Assembly (NCBI GenBank): GCA_032718565.1
Contig: JAVGVS010000236.1
Coordinates: 310,001 to 374,000, forward strand
Direction: 5' to 3'
DNA: 64,000 nucleotides
From: Distichodus sexfasciatus
Taxonomy: Eukaryota > Chordata > Actinopteri > Characiformes > Distichodontidae
Made by a program: the position numbers and the translations under genes. Below, one piece after another: positions 41,695 to 54,659 of the stretch. The first letter of the stretch is position 1; every line of letters begins with the position of its first letter. The notes under the pieces were generated by a model. The model ran no database searches and was not told where the DNA came from. It worked only from the letters and a program-made list of their open reading frames with translations.

Positions 41695-42275
41695 TAGGGC
41701 TGCTCCAAGTAGTTGAGGAAGTCGAATATATGGGCGCTGAGATGCGTCAACACGTGTTTAAAACCAATGCCTCTTTTATTAATGCAAATATTATTAGTTT
41801 ACCATTTTGATTTCTAAAGCACTTCAGATGACAGATATTATTTCATCAATATCCCTACATAGACACAGCAGGAAAGACATTAGTCCCTTTTGGCTCCATT
41901 TACTGCTTGGCTCCTTTTGACACCATTATGACACCTTTTTTTTTGTAATCATTGCGGCGGCAGCGGCGGCAGAATCTGATTCGGTTGCTAAAATTGTTCA
42001 GGGTAAATGTTTCCTAAGACCCAAGGTTTCGAAAGTATGGGATTACTTTAAGTGTATCAAAAAGAAAAAGGTGGCTTGTGTACTGTACAAATTTTGCAGC
42101 ACTTAATTTTTCTCTTTGTAGCTGCTAAACACACTCATTTTTAAAGCCATAAGTCATCCGCTTGTTATGTTAAAGTTCCATTAAATAAGGCTTTGAGAAA
42201 ATGTTTTGACAGAACCTGGACTTATTCTACATTGATTGTCGGTTGATTGTCTAGTTATTTTATTCTCCAGTTAAT
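41695..42275 (+). mobile_element. hAT transposon remnant with BED-finger start
   Basis: TAGGGCTGCTCC at 41695 fits a hAT left end. A frame at 41951-42106 reads AAAAAESDSVAKIVQG, then the BED-finger-like SKVWDYF and KKKVACVLYKFCST before a stop. The CxxC pair of a BED finger seems broken: a Tyr stands where the first Cys of YKFC would be. No ATG stands at the head of the alanine run (ATT instead). No right terminus is found, so the element is truncated and dead. Confidence 0.65.
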
Positions 42276-42735
42276 ATGGATATATGCCTTTGTTTCGAAA
42301 ATGTCATAAATACAGTAGACAACATTGAATGGATCATTACAATCAGTATAATGTATAAGTTAAAAGAGGATTTTCATTTAGACTACTCAATAAAAGTGTA
42401 ATCAGTAAAGGTAATAATGGTTAGCAGCGTAAGTAACAGTAATAACAGTAGTCAGTAAGAAAGTGGAATAAAGATCTATGCTGTGGGAGTTCAGGTAGTG
42501 AATGTCAGGCAGCTTGTGCACTAGCCTCTCACTGTGCCTCCAGTGTGGGCGGCACGCCACAGGACAAGCGGCTGGACTTAGGGGCGGCTGAGCTGGGCCA
42601 CATCGTGCCAGTCATTGAGCTGTGGAAGTTGGCCGCCGTGCCCTCGGGGGCCGCGCTGGCAAGCGGGCCGGATTTTCCGATCCCCTGCTCTGCTCTCAGA
42701 TGCTCCTTAATCTGCCCTGTCTATTTTTAAACCTC

Positions 42736-42990
42736 ACCCCCTCCTCCTCCTCCTCCTCCTCCCTCCCCCCCCACCCATCTCTGTCCATCTCTGACTCCCT
42801 CCTTCCTTCATTCTCTTCCTCAGGCTCTCCCTCTCCCAGGGAGAGAGGCCTGGCTTGGCCAGCAGCACCAATTAGAGTGCGGTCCAAAAGGGATGGAGCT
42901 CACTAACAGCCTGCGCCCACTTCCCGGCCCCCAGGGGCAGCATCCCTCCTTCTCCTCCTCCTCCTCCTCCTTCTTCCTCCTTCTCCTGCC
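42736..42990. repeat. CCT-rich tracts
   Basis: CCT triplet runs occur at about 42736-42762 and 42948-42980, within pyrimidine-rich sequence. Confidence 0.85.
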
Positions 42991-44168
42991 CAGGTTACTC
43001 TTCCCACGTTGGGATACAGCTTCTCCAGATTCCCTGGAGGGGACGGGATGGGGGTGGTGGTGGTGGAAGGGGGGAGAAAGCAGCATATGTCACCTGAGTG
43101 TTAGCTTTGTTATCTTTGCCATATTTTCGGTGTTGGATGAATGACTGAGGGGTGTACTTATCAAATTTTCCAATTTGCTGCAATTTTCATCTCTGTAATA
43201 ATGGTTATTACAATAGCAGATGGGCTGAATGGAAGGTTTCTGTAGTGGCAACCAAAAATAACCAGCAGCAGAAATAGAAGAGGGAGAGAGAGTTCTGGGG
43301 AACAAACATGTAGAGTAGAATCATGTATACATTCTCAAACCACTATTAAAAATACTTTATTAAAGACACACTACATGGAGACTGCAGCTCAGACTTTGCT
43401 CATAGTTTACGCAATGCTTTCACACCACAGAACTGCACATTGCTCTTTGGAATAGACAAAAATCTTCATTATCATTATGCACGGCCCTGTCAATGGGTAT
43501 CTCGCTCTGCCATGCATTTATTTATTCTTCAGGATATATTTTCTCATATATATTTTAGATTCCTATTTTCTGTAACCGTCTTTGTATAATGAAATCTATT
43601 TGAATAGTTTCATTTAAAATTAATTGCACTCAGGAGTGAACAGGTTTACATTTCTCTACATGGCGTACTTGTACATGTTTGTGCCGAATAAAGAATCTTG
43701 CATTTACTTTTACGCACAACCTTGCATTAGTGCTATAATAAAATTGTTCCTAGTTGATAGAATCTAACAAAAGATGAAAGTATGAATTCTATTTTGTGAA
43801 CTCTCTCTCTTTGTGTGACTGTATACTTAAGCCACATTAGTGAAAAACCTAATGTATCACTAGCATGTATTTAGGCTGTTCGAGTTGGCAGAGTGTTTTC
43901 TTGTCATGCCACTTTCCTTTTTGCGTCTTGTCTTTCCAGCCCCCACTTTCAAATCGCTGCCATCGCACCTTTCATGGCCCTGTTAATCTGCACCGCTGCG
44001 AGTTCTTTATTTCCCCTTAAACAGACAAGCGCCGCCCGTGACATCACTCAGAGGAAGTGCATCTTTAGCGTTGGCTAATTTCCATCGATTGCCTCCAGAC
44101 AGGCTTAGCAGACGAGCCCCTTTTCCCACACAGAGCTCTCATTTTAACTCTCCCTGCCTGCAGGAGTC

Positions 44169-44169
<1 letters not shown>

Positions 44170-44214
<45 letters not shown>

Positions 44215-44227
44215 CTCTGTCTCTCTC
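44170..44227. repeat. (CT)n microsatellite
   Basis: A CT tract of about 42 uninterrupted bases is followed by a short interrupted extension. Confidence 0.95.
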
Positions 44228-47200
44228 GATTTCCCTGCACAATGAACGCAGTCAGCTCTTCTATCTCCTACCCCACTTGTGCTTATTATCAAATAAATGC
44301 ACGGCAGAGTGAGATACCCATTGACAGGGCCGTGCATAATGACTGCTGGCTGTGTGAAATGGATTAATAAATAATGGCCGAGTGGGGCTGCAAACAGCTT
44401 TTCCAGCCTTGCTAGCTCCCGAGAACACTCGGCAGAACAATCCCCTGAACACTTGGGGAGAACGTTCCGGACCGCGTCGAATGGAACACTGCGCGGAATG
44501 TAAAACAGAGGGCTGCCGTGAATGCTCCAAGGAGAGTCTTCTGTAAATTAGAGCACTTCTTAAAATGGAACGCGGAGAGCACGGCGAGATGCTTTTCGGA
44601 GTCGTTTACAGGAATTCGGAAACAATGCAGCCACACATTGCAGTCTATGCATAATACATGGAGGCATCAATAAGAGACCTCCCATGTGCTGCAATCACTT
44701 CCTTTTTCAGCATGAGTGAATTGAAAAACATTGAAAATGACTGTTTTGTCATATCTGCTCCATCTAGCCAATAAGCTATTGTTATTTTAGCTTTGAGTCT
44801 CCATGTGCGCTAAAGCTGGATTATGAGACCATCTTATTCTTGTGCCTAGGCTCGGGTGAATTTCTGTGTGTGTGTGTGTGTGTTTTTTTTAATCAATTTC
44901 TTCTTTCAAGATTTAAAAACAGATATCTAGTGTACAGTATTTGATGAGATGCTGCTTTGTATATTGCTAGCAGTTTAAGAGAAGGAATGCAAGAGAAATA
45001 AAGAGATGTACAAAATTAGATAAATTCAAAAGAAAAGATAATTGGCCTCCTTAAGAATTCTGCCTCTCATGTTGTTAAAGGGGTTACTGATGACTAACAA
45101 ACGGTTCAGATGTATGTATTCATATGTCTATATAAGTGCGACGATTTGTTATGCAAGGCTGTAGGCATCAGTGTTCAAAACTCGTAACTCACTTTGAGAG
45201 GGTCAAAGCACAGCTTGGTAAATATAATTCCTAATGTATAAATACTAGGATTGTTAAAGCTGTTGACCAATTTTAAACAACGTTTTTAGGGTGTCTTCTG
45301 CAAATTGTTATAGGTTTTTAACTAACTTAGTGCGTCAAGAGCTATACTTGTCTCCAAACAGTCCTTTTTTTGTACATATCAAACCACAGGCTAACCACCG
45401 CTTTAATAGCTCACTCCCTTTCCAGTGTATGTTAGTTTCGATTTGGCTGTAAAAAGCAAGGACTTTCCATGTAAAAGATACTTTTTAATGGTTTGTTGTG
45501 GGCAGAAGTGACCGACAGGAAAAAGTCTAGGGTGGAGAGGACCGCTAATTATTGCCAGGCAGCCAATAAGGTAAAGAATGGTTCATATAAATCGGTATGG
45601 TATACACTTCATTAAGCTTCCCATCATATTCAGGATTTAGTGTTGCTTTCAAGCTGTTTTCATGTAATCCAAAATGTGGAGTCCAGAGACTCTAATAATA
45701 TTTAATAGCCACACATGGAAGCCATGTTTTTTGATTCCCTGGTAACAGGCCTGCGCTGTGCTGCGATTGTGACCATCACCCCACTTTTGTTACCTCCTGC
45801 CTGGCCTGCATATGATCCCTCCAATCCCCAGCACTTTAACCGCAGTTCCAGGGGTGACACCCAGGCGAGGAACGGGCAGATTTAACTGGGATTAGCTCCA
45901 GATTCTCTAGGATTACCCTGGCTGGAGTGGGATTAGGCATGATTGCCAGATTTCTGTGGGTAGAAGAGTGTGTGTGTGGTCACATGCGTGCGTATTCTCA
46001 GGCATGCATTCGGAACTGTTTGTCAGGTGAGTGTGAAAATGACTGTACGTGTAAGAGCAGTAGAGGGGGTGCGGAAGCGCAGGCTGATCGCTGACTCAGA
46101 CCAGGACCCATGAGGCGTCTGGGTCCAACACGGAGCCACAGACGTGCTATTTCCAGAGCCTCACCGCAAGCCACACTGTGATTGAGCGGGCTAGACTTAA
46201 CAAGAGCATCTGCGCTTTTTAAGAGAGCAGCCACGCCGTCAAGTATTCTAGCCATCAGTCTCCCGGTATTAGAGGGCGTAGACGGGGGCGCCGAGGCAGG
46301 CTCTGTGACGCCTAAGCATAGATTTCTGGCTTGCCGAGTTCGAGTTTAATCACATCTAAGGAACACGATGCGTCGAGCTTTTTCGAACAACAAGCTCATT
46401 TGTCGAGCCGTGTTGCGGGGGATTTCGCCCGGCTTGATGCCGATGGTGTTGTGCGCTCTGGCAGGATGGTGGTAGTCACAGAGAGAGTCAGGCGGCTTAT
46501 ACTTGACTTGCTAATCACCGGTCCTCGGAGACAGCTCCCGCTGCGGCGTGACTGCTGATGATTGAAGCTCCCTTGTGAGCCGGTGTGAGTCGTCTGACAG
46601 TCAGAGATGAAAGCCTGTTTGGAGTTACCTGCAGCATCAAACAGCATCTGCCTCCATTTTTTCCTCCCTCCTCTCCTCCTAACCCACCTCTCTCGCTTTC
46701 AGCTCTTCCCCCTGCCGTTTAACGTGGTCGTCATGGTTACCTTCCGCCGTGACCGTCGGCCGCGGCGTTGGCTGTCGGATCGACTGACGTGGGGCTTTTT
46801 CTCGACAGCGTGGGGCTTGCTCTTGACGACGCCGCGCCGTTCGTCTTTGATTAAGTCAGGCCCCTCGCCTGCCGTGGCTGTGCAGCACCGGGCTATTATG
46901 CCAGCATGGGGCCTTGTGTCATTTGGTGGAGCCACTGGTAGAGAATAGGAGCTCCTTGGAAGGGGGCCAGACAACATAAATACACCTCGCTTATCCAATT
47001 TTTCCCCGCTTTTGAAAAGGAGCAGAGTCAAAGTGGCACATTTTTCGCCCGGGCCGGGAGATTCAGCCCTTCACAATTCCCGGGAGAGAACAGGCGGGGG
47101 GCCAACTGAAGAGTGGCGTGCTCTCACAGATCGGCCGGCTCCGGAGCCGATCGCAAGCTCGGCTCTCCATCTCGCCAAGATAATTGGCTAACCCGAGTGC

Positions 47201-48240
47201 CTGATATCCATTCACAAATATGAGCCGTAATGGTCCTCAGAATCTCTATTTGAAAACAAGAGGCGGCTTTCGCCATAGGGAAGCCGGAGATTATAGGTGG
47301 ACTGATAGACACCGCCAGTGAATGCAAAAGATTGATGGAACACACATTCCGTTTTACCTCCTGTGTGTGGTATTCTTCCGTTCCCATTTGAGTATAGGTA
47401 AACGGAAAATGTGTAAACATTGTTGGGAGGGTGTGATAAACAGATGTGGGGGATGAGAGGAAAAGAGATGGATGTTTGTGAGAGTGAGATGATCGAAAGT
47501 GGGGTGTGAAACGGCTGAATTACTGCCTTACTCGCTTCTCGCTGATTGGATGTACTCAGCTATGCTCACTGAGGTTTCTGCAAAACAAAGACAGACTTAG
47601 CACCTTCCAGTGAGCATCTTCTGTAAAATCAACACTTTCCAAAAGACCTGGGACCAATGTTAATTCAGCTGAGAAAGTACAGGTGATCTAATACTTTCAC
47701 AAACAAAAAAAGCCAAAGTTCAACTTTAGCAACCCTTTAGTAATACCATTCCGTTCCATACAGATTGTTAATCAAATTGAGACTTTAAAAATACATTCAG
47801 CTTTTTTGACTTTCATTTCCAACTCCAATTTTGGCCTACAAAATGGAAGATACTGGCACACAAGTCGAATGTTATTCAATACAACTACATTCTTTTGCTT
47901 CAACGTCCTTCCTCTTCAGCAAAGTGACCCAGAACAGAAATATTTTCTTTTGACCCATGGGGGTTGTGCTTTATACATCACAAATCTCAAATTTCATGCT
48001 TGATTTCCTTAGTGATTAAAATGCTCATTATGCGATAATATCATTTGGGATATAGTGGGATTGACTTAATGACACTGACAATTTCTGTCTGGCCGTTTAC
48101 AAAAACTGGCCATAGCTGATTCTAACAAAGGCATCTTTTCTGGGTCCAATAAAACATCATTAGAAATGTTATTATTAGCACAATAATATTGTGATTTTTA
48201 TTTTAATTGGAGCCCATTTAAATAAAAATGGAACCTTACA

Positions 48241-48797
48241 ATATACAAAAAACTAAATAAATAAGAGACCACATCACTATATTTCTGATTCATTGTTTTT
48301 ACAGTTTGTGGCTGTGTGTCTGTGTAAAAATACAAGTTAATGTTCTTTTATAATTTACCAAAATTTCAAAATTCCAAACATTTTTGGAGGGAATTATCTT
48401 ATCCATTATCTTATTATTATTACATCCATTATAGAGTAAATGATCTTAGTCTAACCTGGAAGTTGCAAACTACACATATTATTTTACAAGTGTGTCATTA
48501 AAAGAATATAATCTACAAGTCCACGATGTCCTCATTTGCTAAGATCTGTTTCCTCTAATCAGCAAATTGAATCAGGTGTATAGGTATTGGAATATAACAC
48601 ATGGAATAGCTGCTATAAAAACAGAATCATAGTTATATATCAAAATATGGACTGCTTTCTTATTTTTCCCAGACCTGCAACTCCAATAGCTCATAACAGA
48701 ATAGAAACCTATACATTTTACACTCACAGCCACATATTGCAAAGCCTGTGAACAGAAAAAGGTGATGTGGTCTCTTATTTTTTCCAGGAGCTGTATA
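48241..48797. mobile_element. Tc1-like non-autonomous inverted-repeat element
   Basis: ATAAGAGACCACATCAC at 48261-48277 is an exact inverted match to 48762-48778. Weaker pairing continues inward (GTGGCTGTG on both arms) and outward to GGAGCTGTATA at the right. The arm resembles the CTGGAAAAAATAAGAGACCA type of end that I recall from fish Tc1-like elements. The interior (about 480 bases) has no transposase. The outer ends and TA duplication are uncertain. Confidence 0.7.
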
Positions 48798-51134
48798 CTA
48801 AATATAGAATATTTTGTTGAAGAAATTACCATTTTTTATAAGTAAACAGTATCCTTACTAAGCTTAATGAATAATTTGACAGGCAGGATCCAGTTGATGG
48901 GCAATCAGTGTGTACTATAACAGTGTTTAGGGAAACAAAAAAGGAGAGAGAAGACTAGAGAGACTATGATCTACAGGTAAAACTAACTACAACAAACCGT
49001 GGTGGTTAAGCAGGAGCTCAGACTGGAAAGCATGAAGGAAATTCAAATTCAGTTTCAGCATAGATTCTTTTTTGTTGATAGTTTTTGGTATAAAAAAAAA
49101 ACAGTCAAAAACGTACATTTTGTTTTTGGAAAAAATCTTAAAATCTTAGATCTTAAAATTATTGTCTCCCCTTGCAGCTTTGACTTTGCAGTGAATTTAA
49201 GCAGTCAGTGACTGGTAAAACTTCTGTTGCGTCACAAGTCTTAGGTGTCAATTATGCAGACAGACTAATAAGCAGGTATAAGAGACAGATATGGTTCAAC
49301 AACCAAGAAGTCGAAACTTGCAAATGCCAAAGAAAAAGATGAGACGTAAAATGGTGCATGTGTATGTGTGAAACAGACAAGGAGAGAGGGAGGAGGAGAG
49401 AGAGAAAAAGAGAGAGAGAGATCAGGTGAGCTTCTCAATTAGATGTTAAACATACTTCACTAAAAAGGCTCAAAAGCACATTCACAATGGGTTAAAAGCG
49501 GGCAAAAAAGAGAGCTGCCGGTCAGACTGGACTGTATGTCAAAGAAAGTTCAATTGTTACTGCATCCAGGCATTAATGCTATACTGTGTCATAACCAATA
49601 ATGTCACATGATAATTATAATGATGTATAATCAATAACATATAATAAACATGATTGTAGTATTCATAATACCTTTTTATATGCAATTTCTGAGTGATTGC
49701 ATTTCATCAGCATGAAGACAAAAGGGCCTCTTGATTCTGGATTGTTTGTCAGAATATTTCAGGTTTTACTTGAGAAATTCAAACCTTTGTTTGATTGGCT
49801 GGATTTCTCTGCTACCTTTAAAATGGCAATTAATGCTGTACATTCTGTAGCTTTCCAACGCCTGAGAAGCTATTTGTCTTCTATGTTACCTTCCAGTTAC
49901 ATACCATAATCGATTATTCACCTCTCAAAAATCCTCATTTATTGGCATGCTGTTAGAAACCCAGCTCCACATTTATCAGCTTCATCTGTCCCTCTGATCT
50001 AAATATGCTTTTTCTTGGCATCAGAAACATCCCCTCCTCCCTTTTCTATTTTCTTTGTTCTGGTGTGCTTCCAGCGCCGTTGGCGTGCCAAAATCACGCC
50101 TCTCTAGCTCACGGTTCCCTTGTTGGCTTCCCCTCGTAGTCGGAGGCCTGCGATCGATAGGGGCGTCTGCGATCAAGTTGCCACGTGTGATTCATTTGGG
50201 TAACCTTGGCGACGGTTTGATGTGCGTGCTGCTGCTCACGCCTGCGCTCACGCACACGTGTGTGTGTGTGTGCAGACGCAGTTTGGGTTGGCCATGGCGT
50301 GAGTCAGAGCGTGTGTGCAGCATGGCGGAGTAAGTCAGCCTGCCGTATCGATCTGAGCCATGCTTTCCCTCACTTCATGCCTCATGGGCTCTCTATGCCT
50401 GCCAGGCTTTCCTAGAACAGGAATACGTTCAAAATAAGATGGCAAATTAATTTATTTTTTATATTTCCTTTAAGAGAAATATTGAATAATGCAGACAATG
50501 ATACATGATGCTGAATGATATATAACTTAATTATTAAACACCCTAACTATCATAGTTTCTGTCTGACAATAAAAATTCTAAGACTCTTTTTAGAATCCGT
50601 AAGAGTTCTTTGGCTTGATTCTCTTGGGAGTCGTTAAGATTTTAAGTAGAAACGTTAACATGAGGTTCCAAATAAACTAGACTAAAGTATAGAGCGCTTG
50701 AGAGTTTGAAAAAATCATTTACTAAAGATCAGTTGAAGCTGCAAAAAACATTTGAACCTTGGAGATTTGCTTAGGTTGTAATGTTATATTTAATAATATT
50801 TGTCTACCAAAGAAACCTTGAGGAACCTTCATGATATTTTAGCACTGGCAGTGAATTTCAAGTTCCATAGCATTATTAAGCAAAAAATATTTGCTTTGGA
50901 TTTTTTATGTACAAAAATGTGAAGTGTGAATGTGAAGTTCCTGATATTCAGGTTTTAATCCTCTTTTAATGTTCTGCTAATTTTAATTTAAACCTTTGTA
51001 ATTCCGAAGAATTGTTGCATACAACTCTGATTTTGAAATGGCAGCAGTACTGACTTCTTGTTTCATTATGAAATATTTATCAAGCTTCTTTTGTCTTTCT
51101 CTCCTCTCCCTGTTTCCCATGACTGTCTCTGCAG

Positions 51135-52784
51135 AACTCCATCCGGCACAACCTGTCCCTGCATACCCGCTTCATTCGCGTGCAGAATGAGGGAACAGGC
51201 AAGAGCTCCTGGTGGATGCTAAACCCTGAAGGCGGGAAGATGGGCAAAGGTCCTCGCCGGAGAGCTGCCTCGATGGACAATGGCACCAGGTATCTTAAAA
51301 GCCGAGGCCGGATCAGCCGCAAGAGGGCGGTGGGGATGGGTAGAGGGCTTGGTGCTGGGCCCAGCATGCAGGGATCTCCAGAGCATGGCAGCCCAGCTGG
51401 AAAAGGAGGCATGGGGGTAGGGAGTGAAGAGTTTGATGCCTGGACAGACCTTCATTCCAGAACCAGTTCCTCAGCATCTACTCTAAGCGGCTGCTTATCA
51501 CCCATCATGGCAGAAGCGGAGCCAGATGAAGCGGATGAAGGAGCCCTGTCCTGTTCAGCGTCTCCTCGCCTTTATCCGAGCCCCACCAGCACCAGATCAC
51601 CTGCTCTGGGTACTGGAGGACACTGTCCTTCAGTAGAGCTCCCTCAGTTAGCTGACCTTACTGGGGCCATCAGCTTGGAAGAAGGCTTTTCTCAAGCACA
51701 GCAGTTGAAATGCAATGGCTACCATTATGGTCCAGGACCAAAAGGGGAAACCTCCTACTGTGGGACTGTCTATGGCCAGCCTTCCATGGGCATGCTAAGG
51801 CATCATGCCCCTATGCAGACCATCCAGGAAAACAAGCCAACAAACTTCCAGCGACCCCTGCGGGCTTACTCAGAGAACAATGCCCTAGAGAGCCTGCTGG
51901 CTAGCGGGCCTCAGTACTGTGGTAAGGACATGGTGGAACAAGGGTCATCCCATTCACTTATGTCACGGCCGAGCAGTGCTGTTCCCTCTCACGGCCACAA
52001 TCAGACCCGTGTTCACAATCCCAACCAGAATTCTAGTCAAAGCCTTCACAGTGACCATGGAACAAACCATGAGCAGAACTCGAGCCATCTGCATAATCAC
52101 AACTCCAAGCATCATCCAGGTCTTGACTACAACAACCATGGTGCCAAACACCACACTGGTCATGACTATGGCCAACCTCATGAGCACAATCACAAGCTTA
52201 ACCCCAACCCTAACCCAAGCCACATGCACAGCCATATGCAGCACAGCAGCTCCCGACAGCCAGTCCTCTCTCCCAGGGTCAACAGTGACATGCTGCACTC
52301 CTACAACCACAAGTCATCCAATCTCTATGGCCCTCGTGCCTCCACGTCCTTGCCCCCAAATCCTGCTGGTGTCATGGATGTGCCCCAGGACCCATGTCGG
52401 CTGGCATCCGCACCCCAACCACGTCATCAACCCTTCCCAGGCTCTCACCACCAAGGCATGACGGAACCTTGGCATGGGTACTACCAACACCACCCATCCC
52501 AGGATGCTAGTTACCATGGCAGCCACCAATCCGGTCATCACCAGCTGCCTCCTAATCGGCCACAACAGTCAGAGATGGAGATGGAAACCCATCAGAGCAG
52601 CTTGGACTGTGATGTGGAGTCCATTCTCCTTAATGACTTCATGGACTCTACCGAGGGGATGGACTACAACTATGACGGGTCACTTTCACAGGGTGTTGGT
52701 ATGGGTATAGGCTTGGGAATGGGCATGGGAATGTTCGCTGGGCCTCCACAGTCACATAACAGCCAGAGTTGGGTGCCTGGGTAA
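51135..52784 (+). CDS. foxo6: FOXO6, coding exon 2
   Basis: This exon encodes residues 166-714. NSIRHNLSLHTRFIRVQNEG and SSWWMLNPEGGK complete the forkhead with recognition helix 3. R206-R-R-A-A-S211 is the second AKT site, within the basic localisation signal. A weakened third-site region follows (R274-T-S-S277), then a serine/acidic segment. A His/Asn/Ser-rich tract spans about residues 450-535. The C-terminal activation motif LDCDVESILLNDFMDS (about 654-670) and the final QSWVPG identify FOXO6: FOXO1 and FOXO3 have CDMESII at that motif. At 714 residues it is longer than the human protein (about 490-560), mainly through the His-rich tract. Teleosts have two foxo6 copies; which one this is cannot be told here. 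Confidence 0.95.
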   Translation, partial: NSIRHNLSLHTRFIRVQNEGTGKSSWWMLNPEGGKMGKGPRRRAASMDNGTRYLKSRGRISRKRAVGMGRGLGAGPSMQGSPEHGSPAGKGGMGVGSEEFDAWTDLHSRTSSSASTLSGCLSPIMAEAEPDEADEGALSCSASPRLYPSPTSTRSPALGTGGHCPSVELPQLADLTGAISLEEGFSQAQQLKCNGYHYGPGPKGETSYCGTVYGQPSMGMLRHHAPMQTIQENKPTNFQRPLRAYSENNALESLLASGPQYCGKDMVEQGSSHSLMSRPSSAVPSHGHNQTRVHNPNQNSSQSLHSDHGTNHEQNSSHLHNHNSKHHPGLDYNNHGAKHHTGHDYGQPHEHNHKLNPNPNPSHMHSHMQHSSSRQPVLSPRVNSDMLHSYNHKSSNLYGPRASTSLPPNPAGVMDVPQDPCRLASAPQPRHQPFPGSHHQGMTEPWHGYYQHHPSQDASYHGSHQSGHHQLPPNRPQQSEMEMETHQSSLDCDVESILLNDFMDSTEGMDYNYDGSLSQGVGMGIGLGMGMGMFAGPPQSHNSQSWVPG

Positions 52785-54659
52785 AGTTTTTTGGGGCAGG
52801 CACATAGATGCCAAAGGGAAAACTTCACCCACAGAGCCTTGCGAGGGGGAGGTGCTGATCAGGTTGGGACTGATTTGACTGTGATTTCTCTTCGCTCAGA
52901 GAGCCAAATGGGACAAGACGTCATTTCTGGTGTCAGTGCAGTCATTTTGGACGTAAAGTTGCTCCTAAACCCCCTCCCCGTTTCCTCCCTCCCTCTCTTT
53001 GTGTTTCTCTGCTGTGGATTAGTGTGATGGCGTCCCTCGACCTAGTGCTGTCCTCTTACTGTCCTTCAGTTTGTTCACTATCCATCACCTTCATTTCCCT
53101 CTGGTCAAAAGCTCTCAAGCACTTTACATCCATCTCCATTCATTCAGATGCAGTAACAGCCACCCTTGCAACCTGGGACACACACATAGTCTGCTGCCCT
53201 GGGTTTAATGTATGCAAACGGCTCTGTTATCCTTTCAGACGGACAAATTTGTTGGTGTTTTGTTTTTTTGACTTGGGTAAAGGATGGAGAATTAAATATC
53301 TGTGCTGTCAGGCAGTGTCACATACGTGGAGGTCAGGTGTGTGTGTGTATGTGGGTGTGTGAGAGAGTGGCTTTTGTGTGTTGTTTTTGTTCAGGTCTGT
53401 GTACATTCTTTGTCCCAGAGAGGTCCACTGGATGTCCCTTTATTGTAGGCCAAGACAGTCATCCATCAGTCTCACTCTATTGATATTCAGCATATCCTGT
53501 TTAATCTTCAAAGTAATGCGCCAGCTATGCATCACTACTGCAAATTGAATGTGGTACTCAGAGTTTTTTTTTTTTAACCCCAGACACACCAGCTTAATGT
53601 GTTTTAGCTGAAGTGATGAGTAAAGTCACTCCTCAGTAAATTGGGGGAACGAGGACAGAGAAAGAGAGAGAGAGAAGAAGGAAGATACATATAGAGCAAG
53701 GGAGCAGGAAAGGAGAGAAATGCTAATATTTCCGCCATGCCCCGTTCTTCTCGTCCTGTGGATTTATGTAGCTTTTTCTGTAATGAGATAAGGAACGATT
53801 GGAGGCTACCACATTTCCTGAGTAAAACTGCCTCTCTCTCTTTCTCTCTTCTGCACCTCTGTGGTCTCCTGCAAACTGGAGAGCTTTGAGGTCTGATGCT
53901 TAAACTCTCCATTTTGGCTACATTAGCATATTACATTATCATTAGACTATGCAGTGTTACTTTAGATAATCAATGCTGATTTATCAATCCTGAAGCCTCG
54001 TTAGCCTTCATTAACTGTGCACTATCAATCCTAATTTAATACAGAGCTGAAATTTGGGGAATATGACTTTAATGACTTAACGTTGCTTTAGTGTAATAAA
54101 GTAATTGGGCGCTGTGCTATCATGGCGTCACAAAAGACCCAGTCAGACTCACTTCAAAGAATTGCTAAATTATGCCGCCTTCAAAGTTTACACTAGTGAA
54201 TTGCGCTCTGATTAGCACTATCAGCAGATAGAGAAACGGGTGCTATCTCCTTTTCTCAGACTTGCTTCTATCATATCCTCTTCATTCAGTGATTATCCTG
54301 TGTGGGGATGGGGGATAGAAGTAATTAAGTGCCCAACAGAAGCGGTGATTTGTGTTTATTTTCCATTCGGGGATGCAACTCATCATCAATGGGGGTGTCT
54401 GCATATATCGTTACATCATGCCGTCTTTTCAGAGCACATTAACTCATGTCGTGAGATTTCCGATGTTCGAGATCCAGTATGGTCACTCAGACATATCTTC
54501 TCTTTCCCGTTTTTGTCTTTTTTAATGGTGTTATGAAATAGTGTGATTTTTTTGTGGAATATAATGCTGGAGGTCATTTTCAGAACACTTACCTTTTTAT
54601 AATCTGTTTGGACAGATTTTTCAGATAATGGCCTCCTGATCTGGTTCAATTCCGATATG

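Larger units (their letters stand above)
29085..51134 (+). other. foxo6 intron 1 (22 kb)
   Basis: The intron starts GTATCACG and ends TCTCTGCAG. A large first intron splitting the forkhead is typical of FoxO genes. It holds hAT element 2, a BED-finger hAT remnant, a Tc1-like element and many CA, GA and AT microsatellites. It also has several GC-rich, repeat-poor islands (about 42520-42700, 43900-44640 and 46000-47200) that could be regulatory. I see no nested gene. The antisense and sense open frames in it are low-complexity or unsupported. Confidence 0.85.
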
